Positions 19,251 through 29,498 of a stretch of DNA of 64,000 nucleotides are shown one piece after another (within the stretch, counting starts at the first letter, position 1; each line of letters starts with the position of its first letter). The position numbers and the translations under genes are program-made. The DNA is from Pirellulales bacterium (lineage in GTDB: Bacteria; Planctomycetota; Planctomycetia; Pirellulales; Lacipirellulaceae). Where the stretch lies: contig JAKVCC010000005.1 of the NCBI GenBank assembly GCA_022448265.1, positions 1 through 64,000 of the forward strand. The letters are read 5' to 3'. Below the pieces are notes generated by a model. It did no database searches, had not been told where the DNA came from, and saw only the letters and a program-made list of their open reading frames with translations.

Positions 19251-20155
19251 ATCGGCCTCCCTCCGTGTCGGCCAGCTGGGCATCATTGTTTTTCGTTGGT
19301 TATCATCCCGGGGTAGCGCGAACCATCTCTGCTGGCCCACCGCCACACGACTTAGCTTGCTCCCGTTTCGGTGCCGCCGGCACCTGTTTCCTCGCCGGCA
19401 GATGCACGACGCCGGATCCTACCAGTTTTTGGCGTTGACTCAGTCATTCCCGCCTAGCGATAGGTTGCCTGCACTCCATTTGCAGGCGTGCTATCACACT
19501 GGGGCCACCGATTTGCGCTACGAAACCGAGCCATCGTGACAAGTCTCCACGACGAGTACGGGACAAGCGGAAGGGGAAACTACCAAATGCCTCCAAATGT
19601 GCCAAGCGCGAAACGTGGGGCCTGGGAAATAGACGAATCTAGATTGCTAGCGGCCAAAAATCTGGAGACCCAATCGTTCTTTCCCACATTTCGCACCTCT
19701 CACACGCCTAATCCGCTATTTTTGACACGGGGGTTTCAGATCGTAGCGCTCGTCCGACCTTCCCAGGCCTCGCTGTCTGGAGCTAAACGATTTGCTAATG
19801 ATTCAGCGAGAACTTGATAAACCAAGAAATGTTCATGCGAGGGCCAACACTTACAACTTCAAGCAACGAAAGAAGATTTTGCAACGAATGGAGAGAATCC
19901 CCAAGAACGAACGCTACAAGAGCCTAGTCTCTTACGAGATTCATGCCACGCGAGAATATAATCACACACCAAAAAGGGGGGCACCTTTCCAGGGAGAGAG
20001 ATGCGAGCAAAATCATATGAGAACGAGTTTGCTCGTTTTCGTTTGGTGTCGATACAGATGCTATGATCGCAGAAAACAGCGGGTGTCCGTGACGGCCTCA
20101 GCACGCCCCAATGCATTGCGCGCTACGATTTTTGAGATATCTCGCAGCTCGCCAT

Positions 20156-21316
20156 TCATTGCTTCATAAACTTGGCATTCGCAGTCGTATCGGGCGGACC
20201 ATAATCGTAAATGCGGTAGCCCTTGGTAATTTTAGCTCCGCCTTTCTTAAGCGTTTTGTATGAAAGGTCGTTGCTCTCCAGCACCCAAGAGAACTCCGCT
20301 TCCTGGATGCCCCATTTTAGCACGTCAGGCACGAGCCGTGATACGAGGGCCAGTCCGATTCCCCAGCTTTGGTATTCCGGCAAAACATTAGTGCTGATCA
20401 ACCGTATCTTGGTCAATTCTTTGCGATTGCGCAGTAGTTTCAAAAATCCGAAGGGAAAGAGCCGTCCGTCGATCTCCTTGATTCGCGGGTTGTAGTCGAG
20501 CAAACCAAACATGGTGCCGACCGGCTTACCATCGATCTCAGCCATGGTGGTCAGCTCGGGGACGATCATCTGTTTCATGCCTGCCGCCTGCTTTTTAATC
20601 TCACCTTTCGACATGGGCACGAAACCCCATGTCGAGACCAATGACTTGTTGTAAATATCGAGAAAGGTGGAAATCTCTTCAGCAAAGCGCTTCGTGTCGA
20701 TAATGCGACACTTAAGTTTGAACCTGTCCGATATGTTACGGGTCAGTGAGTGGAGCCGCTTTGAGATCCCGTCAAGCATGTTGACGTGTCCCCAAAAGGC
20801 GTAGAGATTCTGTGCATTGCGAAAGCCGTAGTCCTCAATCAATCGTCCGTAGTACGGTTTGTTGTAGGGCATCATGAATGAGGGTGGTTCGTCGAAACCA
20901 TCAACCAGAAGACCACATTCGTAATTGAGCGAAGGATTGACCGGGCCACGGAGGGTCTCGATGCCACGCCCCGCCAACCACGTGCGAGCAGCGTCAAACA
21001 GTTTTCCCGAGACCTCTTCGTCTTCGACTGATTCGAAAAAACCGAAAAAACCTCGTTGTTCATCGTACTGGCGATTGTGGGCGTGATTAATCAGAGCGGC
21101 GATGCGGCCACAGGGCTGGCCATCCCGCATTGCAAAAAAAGTTTGAATCTCAGCGTGATCATAGAACGGGTGACGCCGGTAGTTGAGCAGCTCTTTTTGG
21201 ACGAGCCGCAAGGGGGGAACCCAGTTGGGGTCACCTCTGTAGAGAGCCCACGGCAGGTCGAAAAAATGCTTCCGATCGCGGCGCGAACTGACGGCAACGA
21301 TTTCCACGTGGGACAT
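20156..21316 (-). CDS. GNAT-fold acetyltransferase-like protein
   Basis: Conserved style FFDLPWALYRGDPNWVPPLR...GPVNPSLNYECGLLVDGFDEPPSFMMPYN with C-terminal GNAT-like QSWGIGLALVSRL. Confidence 0.75.
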   Translation of the reverse strand: MSHVEIVAVSSRRDRKHFFDLPWALYRGDPNWVPPLRLVQKELLNYRRHPFYDHAEIQTFFAMRDGQPCGRIAALINHAHNRQYDEQRGFFGFFESVEDEEVSGKLFDAARTWLAGRGIETLRGPVNPSLNYECGLLVDGFDEPPSFMMPYNKPYYGRLIEDYGFRNAQNLYAFWGHVNMLDGISKRLHSLTRNISDRFKLKCRIIDTKRFAEEISTFLDIYNKSLVSTWGFVPMSKGEIKKQAAGMKQMIVPELTTMAEIDGKPVGTMFGLLDYNPRIKEIDGRLFPFGFLKLLRNRKELTKIRLISTNVLPEYQSWGIGLALVSRLVPDVLKWGIQEAEFSWVLESNDLSYKTLKKGGAKITKGYRIYDYGPPDTTANAKFMKQ

Positions 21317-21595
21317 GCAAGAGAGGTCCTAGTAAAGTGGGGAAAGGCTTACTGTAGCCCGTCAGCTGCGGTGCGGTCAAGCAATATACAGCCAAGGGCA
21401 CATCCCCTGGCCTTGATGTCAAAACTGTGAGATCAGAGTGCGTGAGGAAGGGGCGTTGGTCCCTTGACGCCCGCTAGCGATTCTGTCCATGCTGGAACTT
21501 GGGGTTCGATTGTCTCCTAGCGCAGGGCCCTACATCAGGGCCATTTGGCCTTACCTTAAAATTCTGTCCTGATTTGTTGCGAAATCTACCGCCTA

Positions 21596-22612
21596 ATGTC
21601 ACGAGCTCTAGTCACCGGCGCTACGGGATTTGTCGGTTCCAATTTGGTCGCCTATCTTCGGCGCCTTGGTTGGCACGTTCGCGGTTTGGTGCGCGATCTG
21701 GCGCGCGCTGTGCCGCTCAAAGATTTGGGTGCCGAACTGCACTTGGGGCACCTCGGAGAAGCGGAAAGCGTAGAGCGTGCTGGCGCGGGAGTTGATGTTA
21801 TCTTCCACGTTGCGGGCCGCATACGGGCACTCAGCAGCAGTCAATTCGAGATAGATAATGTCGTCGGAACGCGCCATGTCATGGCGGCCGCGGCTGCGAT
21901 AAAAAAGCGCCCTGTGGTTGTCTATGTGAGTTCGTTGGCTGCTGGGGGACCCAGTTATCGCGGTGCGCCGCGATTGGAGTCCGACCTGGATCAGCCAATT
22001 TCCGCCTATGGTCGCAGCAAACAGGCCGCCGAACGGGCGGCAGCCGACTTTGCTGGCGAAGTGCCCCTGTCGGTGGTACGCCCACCTATCATCTTTGGCG
22101 AGGCGGATCAGGCGAGCCTGGCGATTTTTCGTGGTATTCGCATGACGCGTCTGCATCCTGTTCCGGGTTTGCGAAAGTTTTCCGTTTCATTGGTGCATGT
22201 TGAGGATTTGTGCGCCGCCATGGTCCGCATTGCCGAAGCGGGCGAGCGAGTAGGCCAAACGGACAATGGTGCCGCAAGGAGAGGCGAAGGAATATACTAT
22301 GCGTCCGCTGAACGAGCTATTTCCTACCGCGAGCTGGGGAAGCTTGCCGGCAATGCATTAGGATGCAGCGCGATCCCGTTGCCGGTGCCCCGCGCTGTAT
22401 TCTGGGTCGCGGGCGGTGTGATGGAAGTTGTCGGCCAACTTCGGCGCCAGCCGGGGGTTCTCAATCTCGACAAGGTTCGCGAAGCATTGGCGCCTGGCTG
22501 GGTTTGCAGCGACGAAAAAATTCGCCGCGAACTCGGCTACCGGCCTGCTGCGACTCTGGAAGATCGATTTGCGGAGACAGTCGCCTGGTATCGCAATCAC
22601 GGTTGGCTTTAG
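21596..22612 (+). CDS. NAD-dependent epimerase/dehydratase (extended SDR)
   Basis: MSRALVTGATGFVGSNLVAYLRRLGWHVRGLVRD, VYVSSLAA, YGRSKQAAE. Confidence 0.92.
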   Translation: MSRALVTGATGFVGSNLVAYLRRLGWHVRGLVRDLARAVPLKDLGAELHLGHLGEAESVERAGAGVDVIFHVAGRIRALSSSQFEIDNVVGTRHVMAAAAAIKKRPVVVYVSSLAAGGPSYRGAPRLESDLDQPISAYGRSKQAAERAAADFAGEVPLSVVRPPIIFGEADQASLAIFRGIRMTRLHPVPGLRKFSVSLVHVEDLCAAMVRIAEAGERVGQTDNGAARRGEGIYYASAERAISYRELGKLAGNALGCSAIPLPVPRAVFWVAGGVMEVVGQLRRQPGVLNLDKVREALAPGWVCSDEKIRRELGYRPAATLEDRFAETVAWYRNHGWL

Positions 22613-22673
22613 CCCACATTTTCCGCCGCTATTCTGCTACAACTCCGATTCCCTTGTGGCGCCGAAAGGGCAC

Positions 22674-22703
22674 AAAAAAACCCCGACTGGGAGGTCGGGG
22701 TTT
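22674..22703 (-). terminator. Intrinsic terminator downstream of groEL
   Basis: AAACCCCGAC-TGGGAG-GTCGGGGTTT; on the minus strand the stem is followed by a T run. Confidence 0.85.
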
Positions 22704-22751
22704 CAGAATCACAATCAAAGATCCGCGAGACTCGTAGCTCGCGGCTCACCC

Positions 22752-24509
<1,758 letters not shown>

Positions 24510-24553
24510 TTACGAATTGTCGCTCGCGTCTCGCAATTCAAAACGCGCAAATT

Positions 24554-24871
24554 CTACTCAATCACTGCTAAGATGTCTGATTCGCTCATCAGCAGGTATT
24601 CTTCGTCATTGATGTCGATTGTTTCGGGCGCATAGCTGGTAAAAAGAACCCTATCGCCCTTCTTAACTTGAATCTCGCCACGGGTTCCATCGTCAAGTAG
24701 TTTTCCGGTACCCACGGCAACAATCGTTCCACGGCTCGGTTTGTCCTTAGCGCTATCGGGAAGAAAGATGCCGCCCGCTGTCGTATCAAGGGACTCGTCT
24801 CGCGACACGACGATCTTATCGCCCAAAGGTTGCAGCGCAACCTTTGTCTTTTTTTTGGTGGCTGTGGCCAT
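24554..24871 (-). CDS. groS: Co-chaperonin GroES
   Basis: LQPLGDKIVVSRDESLDTTAGGIFLPDSAKDKPSRGTIVAVGTGKLLDDG...DRVLFTSYAPETIDINDEEYLLMSESDILAVIE. Confidence 0.97.
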   Translation of the reverse strand: MATATKKKTKVALQPLGDKIVVSRDESLDTTAGGIFLPDSAKDKPSRGTIVAVGTGKLLDDGTRGEIQVKKGDRVLFTSYAPETIDINDEEYLLMSESDILAVIE

Positions 24872-25282
24872 AGGGTGAGCTCCGTTTCAGTGTGAGATGT
24901 GAATTTTCGATATGTTTTTTATGCTGTCGGAAAACCGCTTCGGCGAGGAGGTCGCTAGCCAGGACTGCCACCAGCAGGCCCTTGCCACCAGCAGAATCGC
25001 GTGCCGCAGCGGTTCTTTGCGACCCTTGCCACCAGCGCCTCTCAAATCTGCCTAAGGGAGAGCGCACGCCGAGAAGTACGGGCAAGGACGGAGAAGCAAC
25101 CGGCGCGCCAATCCGAGATGTTGTTGCAACCTGTTGCCTCACAAGCGATTAGCGGCTTCTGGCAAATATCGCTCGCGCTGCCATTATGGGCGCCCCGTCG
25201 AAAGTGCTCCCAAAAACCCAGCTCCCGCGCTGCCATTTTGGCAGGCTGCCCGTTTCTAGTTTTTCCCTGCCGAGACTGGTCG

Positions 25283-25370
25283 CTAAAAGTAGTACCAGTT
25301 TCAAGACTTGGCTTGGGGATACAATTTTCGGGGGCCATGCCACCGACTGATGGCCTTGAAATGGGGGGCT
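25283..25370 (+). repeat. Dispersed intergenic repeat, copy B (contains a hairpin)
   Basis: AGTACCAGTTTCAAGACTTGGCTTGGGG...ATTTTCGGGGGCCATGCCACCGACTGATGGCCTTGAAAT; GGCCAT/ATGGCC arms. Confidence 0.6.
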
Positions 25371-25459
25371 AGTCAACTCGCGACTGGTAACTCCATGCCC
25401 GGACCAACTCCTCCGAAGGCGATAATATCCAATCTACGATACCATCGCCTCAACGCATC

Positions 25460-26251
25460 CTACCGCCAAGCCACCCAAGCCACCACAGCCATGCCCAGCG
25501 GCAACAAATAGTAAGCGAACCCTGCCAGCTGGCCTCGCTGGACCCAGCGCACCAGCAGCTTGAGGGCAACCCAGCCTACGGCGAACGATACGAGCAACCC
25601 GACCGCTAGGTTCACTGGGTGGGTGCCGGTAGTGCCTTTGGAGAGGGCATCCATTCCTTCCAATAGGCCTGCACCGCCGATGGCGGGGATGGCCAGTAGA
25701 AACGCGAAGGTGGCGGCGGCCTGGCGGTTGAGTCCAGTCCCCAGGCCAGCGGCGATCGTAAAACCGCTCCGTGAAATGCCCGGTAGTACCGCCACCGCCT
25801 GCACCAATCCAATGACCAGTAATTTTTGCCACGTGAGTTGCGGATAGTCCGTCGTACCCTCGGGGCGGCGCGCCACCCACAGCAGGGCCACCGCGGTTAT
25901 GGGAAACATCAATCCAGCAACTAGCGGATTCTCCAGGATCAGGTCGTCCGACAAACTTTTTTTTACCAGAAGGCCAAAAGTTGCAGCGGGAATTGTCCCC
26001 ACTATTAGTAGCAGTATTACGCGGCGATCGGCTCCCAGGAGGCGCACGATTTCTTGTCGGTAAAAGACCAGCACCGCGCCCAGCGTGCCAACATGGAGCA
26101 CAATGCTGACCTCCACCAGATCTTTCACACCCTCGCGTCCAAACGCTTCTAGGACGGCATTGGCGACCACTAAATGGCCCGAGGAACTTACCGGCAAAAA
26201 CTCGGTAATCCCCTGAATAATCCCCAGCAATATGATTTCCCAGAGTGCCAT
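25460..26251 (-). CDS. uppP: Undecaprenyl-diphosphate phosphatase
   Basis: GIIQGITEFLPVSSSGHLVV and PGISRSGFTIAAGL motifs; preferred start MALWEII at 26251. Confidence 0.95.
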   Translation of the reverse strand: MALWEIILLGIIQGITEFLPVSSSGHLVVANAVLEAFGREGVKDLVEVSIVLHVGTLGAVLVFYRQEIVRLLGADRRVILLLIVGTIPAATFGLLVKKSLSDDLILENPLVAGLMFPITAVALLWVARRPEGTTDYPQLTWQKLLVIGLVQAVAVLPGISRSGFTIAAGLGTGLNRQAAATFAFLLAIPAIGGAGLLEGMDALSKGTTGTHPVNLAVGLLVSFAVGWVALKLLVRWVQRGQLAGFAYYLLPLGMAVVAWVAWR

Positions 26252-26352
26252 TTTTTTACAATCGGTGAACAGGGTGAGAGTCTCCAACTATAGCCCCAGC
26301 GCCGGGTGGCGTCTTTGCTAAAATCGAGCCACTTTTCGGCAGGCCTAAACGC

Positions 26353-26440
26353 GTATACACTAGAGCCAGTTTCAAGACCCGCATGGGGTGCCGATTTGCG
26401 GTTGTTTCCGGGGCCATCTGCCAGTTTTGAAATCCGGGTT
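26353..26440 (+). repeat. Dispersed intergenic repeat, copy C
   Basis: ATACACTAGAGCCAGTTTCAAGACCCGCATGGGG...GGGGCCATCTGCCAGTTTTGAAATCCGGG. Confidence 0.6.
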
Positions 26441-26491
26441 AGCCATGGGAATTGAAGCCGTTAGTTATCGGCAAGAGCGATTTGGCGGAGC

Positions 26492-27223
26492 ATGGGCATT
26501 CGGTTCAGCTGTCCCAACGGCCACAAACTCCACGTGAAGGCGTTCCTCGCTGGCAAGCGTGGAATTTGTCCCGATTGTGATGCTAGGTTCTTCGTACCCT
26601 CGGCCAGCGGTGATTCAGCGCAGCCGATAGAGGATAGCCCCCGTAGCGACGTTGCGCGCGAGACCGTGGCAGTTCCTGCCCTCGATCCTGAGGGGCCGGC
26701 GGCCGAGACGAAACTTCCGGTGTCCGCGCCTCCATCAGGGCCAGCGAACTTGGCGAGTTCAGCGAAGGCGCAGACCTCCGAATTGTCAGCGACTCCAATG
26801 CCAACTGAGGGGGCTGGGCCAGGATCGCCAGTTTGGTATGTACGGCCCGCGTCGGGGGACCAGTATGGCCCCGCCACCACCGAGACAATGTGTGGATGGG
26901 TCACCGAAGGGCGTGTGCTCCGAGACAGCATGATATGGCGTACGGGTTGGCCGGATTGGAAAACGGGCGAGGAGGCTCTGTCCCTATTGGGCATGCCGAT
27001 GGTGTGCGAACCGCCAGTTGCAGTGCCCGTTGAGATCGAGCCTCCTGTCGCAACTTTTAAAGCTGCTGTAAAGAGCCATCAAGCGCGCAAGCGCAGCCGT
27101 CGCGATCGGGCTCGGTTGATTACGATTGCCCTGATGGGATTGGTTCTATTATTGTTGATCGCCGTGGTGCTCGTCGTTCAAACAGGCGGAGACCTTCCGC
27201 CGGGAGATTCTCTTGATCGCTAA
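26492..27223 (+). CDS. Zinc-ribbon / GYF_2-domain membrane protein
   Basis: N-terminal CPNGHKLHVKAFLAGKRGICPDCDARFFVPS, central WYVRPASGDQYGPATTETMCGWVTEGRV...MIWRTGWPDWK, C-terminal TM helix. Confidence 0.8.
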   Translation: MGIRFSCPNGHKLHVKAFLAGKRGICPDCDARFFVPSASGDSAQPIEDSPRSDVARETVAVPALDPEGPAAETKLPVSAPPSGPANLASSAKAQTSELSATPMPTEGAGPGSPVWYVRPASGDQYGPATTETMCGWVTEGRVLRDSMIWRTGWPDWKTGEEALSLLGMPMVCEPPVAVPVEIEPPVATFKAAVKSHQARKRSRRDRARLITIALMGLVLLLLIAVVLVVQTGGDLPPGDSLDR

Positions 27224-27875
27224 ACCACCCTATTTCTTGATCCTGATAGGTAGCCTAACTCTTGCAAGTTGGTTGTCTCCAATTTGTGCGGAGCAGGAGG
27301 CCACCGATAGTCCGGCTGAAAAATCCGCCGCTGCAGTCGCCGCACCGGAAAAACAGCCGCAGCGAATGGAGCTTATTCGGGGAAAACTGGTCGTGGCGGT
27401 CCCCGGCGAATGGCCGGCCGTGAGATCTCGTAACAATATAATAAAATATGAGTTTTCCATTCCCGCTGAGGAAACCCAAAATGGGCCGGTGGATACTGGG
27501 CTGGGCGATAGGGGATCGGGCCGAATGACCATGGCATCTGCCGGCGGCGGTGTGGAAGCCAACATCGCCCGCTGGGTGGGCCAGTTTCGCGATGCTGATG
27601 GCAAGCCGCTCGGCGAGAAGGACAAGAAAATTGTGCGGAAGAAGGTGGCTGGCCTGGACGTCTATTTGGTTGATTTTATGGGCGACTTCCACGACAAACC
27701 GCGTGGCCCCTTTGGCCCGACGGTGGAGCGCGCCGAATATCGCATGTTGGCCGCCATTATTCCGGTAGAGGAAAACGGAACTTGGTTCATCAAGTGCTAT
27801 GGCCCACAAGCGACCCTCGAAGGCGCAGAAAAACTATTTCTGGCGATGATCGAAACGATGGAATTCACTCCCTAG
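27213..27875 (+). CDS. Secreted hypothetical protein (TTG start, overlaps the preceding gene)
   Basis: Signal-peptide-like N-terminus (YFLILIGSLTLASWLSPICA); 11-nt overlap suggests translational coupling. Confidence 0.68.
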   Translation: MIAKPPYFLILIGSLTLASWLSPICAEQEATDSPAEKSAAAVAAPEKQPQRMELIRGKLVVAVPGEWPAVRSRNNIIKYEFSIPAEETQNGPVDTGLGDRGSGRMTMASAGGGVEANIARWVGQFRDADGKPLGEKDKKIVRKKVAGLDVYLVDFMGDFHDKPRGPFGPTVERAEYRMLAAIIPVEENGTWFIKCYGPQATLEGAEKLFLAMIETMEFTP

Positions 27876-27902
27876 GAGTTGAATTATCGCCGAGTGCCAT
27901 CA

Positions 27903-27936
27903 AAAAAAGACCGGACCTCGCACGCGAGGTCCGGTC
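27903..27936 (-). terminator. Intrinsic terminator for the cysteine-rich gene at 27977
   Basis: 12-bp stem GACCGGACCTCG-CACG-CGAGGTCCGGTC with a minus-strand T run. Confidence 0.85.
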
Positions 27937-27976
27937 CGTTGGCTCCGCTTGGTTCCACTCGAATGCCCCATCTTTC

Positions 27977-28408
27977 TTAAGTTGACGAGTCGCTTTCAGG
28001 AGCTTCGGGAGCTGATTCGGATTCGCATTCGGCCGGTGCTTCCGAGCCGCAAGTTTGAACCTTAGCACAGCATCCCCGACGACGAGCCAGGCGCTGCTCA
28101 CGACGGGTTGGGCAGCAGCTTGCCAATTGAGCTTCACAGTCTGCAGCAGCACATTCACAAGCTGATGTCGCTTCAGGCTGCGGCGCAGACTCACAACAGG
28201 CTTGTTCCTGGCAGCACTTTTTGGCAGCCAGCTTGCACTTGATGCGGTCCAATAAACCGGCTTCTCCATCGCTCGCACCCACGGCAGCCAGCTTGCACTT
28301 GATGCGGTCCAATAAACCGGCCTCTGCGTCGCTCGCACCCACGGCAACCATGCCTGCCACCATTACGATCATGGCAGCGGCTACTACTAGTACTCGTTTC
28401 ATAATCAA
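27977..28408 (-). CDS. Secreted cysteine-rich protein with internal 20-aa duplication
   Basis: Signal peptide, then AVGASD(A/G)EAGLLDRIKCKLA twice, then Cys-rich tail; terminator just downstream. Confidence 0.72.
   Translation of the reverse strand: MIMKRVLVVAAAMIVMVAGMVAVGASDAEAGLLDRIKCKLAAVGASDGEAGLLDRIKCKLAAKKCCQEQACCESAPQPEATSACECAAADCEAQLASCCPTRREQRLARRRGCCAKVQTCGSEAPAECESESAPEAPESDSST
28223..28342. repeat. 60-bp tandem duplication (2 copies) inside the cysteine-rich gene
   Basis: GGCAGCCAGCTTGCACTTGATGCGGTCCAATAAACCGGC... at 28223 and 28283, few substitutions, exact 60-nt period. Confidence 0.95.
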
Positions 28409-28744
28409 TCCCCTCTCTTAGAAAAACAGATTCGCGAAACTGTTGGAAAACAATTCCAACTGGGAACTTCACCTTTTCAATACCCGATTCCCGAAGTGGT
28501 CCATGCCGATACGTTCAGCCCCAATACTTTGGGCAATTGGGGGTACTTTTTTCGGTTAGACTGCGCAGCCCGACAAAATAACACGGCAGGCACGAGTGTC
28601 AAGTGGCAAGATGGGTTCTCCCGCCTTGGATTGAGAAACTCTAGGTAAGATCAGTATTTTTAAGATCACGGAAATAGGACTACTTGTCCCAGCGATGCAG
28701 CACCCCTGGCGAGACGGACTGGGGCGCAAAAGCATTCATCTATC

Positions 28745-29308
28745 TTAGCGGCGCAATGGCGGTTGCGAGGGCTCGTGTGCCTGGCGGGGCGAAGACGTGT
28801 CCGTCTGGGAAGAGGCGGCCTGCTGGGGGCCAAAGAATTCTTCAGGTGATTCCAGATCCATGACCATAGGCTGTTCATTGGGTCCCATGTCGGCGGCCAT
28901 GCCAAAAATACACCAGCGTCCGTCTACGCGGCGCAGGGCCAGCGACATTTGTTCGTGATAGGTGTTGCCGCTGCCGTCCACGTCCGTCCAAACCGAGTCG
29001 ATCACCGCCTGATCCCCGTCGACAATCTCGAGCTCTCCGAGAGTGAACTTCATGGTCTCGCTTGCCGGTGGCACGAAGTCGTAGCGATTCTGGCGTATAC
29101 ACTGTTGGGCCACGGGTGACAGGAGCTCAATCGCAGCCTCGGCGTCGCCTCGCCCCACGGATTCCCAGAAAGTGCGAACTACGGTTTTGATCGCAGAGAT
29201 GTCTTCATCTCCGCTTAAGGGGGTCGCTGGTCGTTCTGTTTTCTGTTGATTGCAGCCTATCAAGAGGGCAGCGGCGGTCACGGCAAGTAAAGGCAACATC
29301 CGGCGCAT
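28745..29308 (-). CDS. Putative lipoprotein, unknown function (NTF2-like/DUF4878-like possible)
   Basis: MRRMLPLLAVTAAALLIGCNQQ lipobox; SVGRGDAEAAIELLSP pattern. Confidence 0.65.
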   Translation of the reverse strand: MRRMLPLLAVTAAALLIGCNQQKTERPATPLSGDEDISAIKTVVRTFWESVGRGDAEAAIELLSPVAQQCIRQNRYDFVPPASETMKFTLGELEIVDGDQAVIDSVWTDVDGSGNTYHEQMSLALRRVDGRWCIFGMAADMGPNEQPMVMDLESPEEFFGPQQAASSQTDTSSPRQAHEPSQPPLRR

Positions 29309-29498
29309 CGCTGAGACTCCCGAGAATTGAAAAACCATTTGAAAAAGCAGGCGGCGGGAGTGTGGCAAAACCAGTTTGGTGGGTCAAGGTACTTCTTCAA
29401 ACCTGCCTCAAAACACCAGGGAGCTACGCTAGCAACCCGGGCGCCTAAGAAACACAAACCGTTCTGAATGGCGTGCTACGTTATCGCCCTAGTGCTTT

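Noticed and set aside
24872-25142. CIRCE/HrcA operator upstream of groES
   Set aside because: No TTAGCACTC-N9-GAGTGCTAA-like inverted repeat seen.
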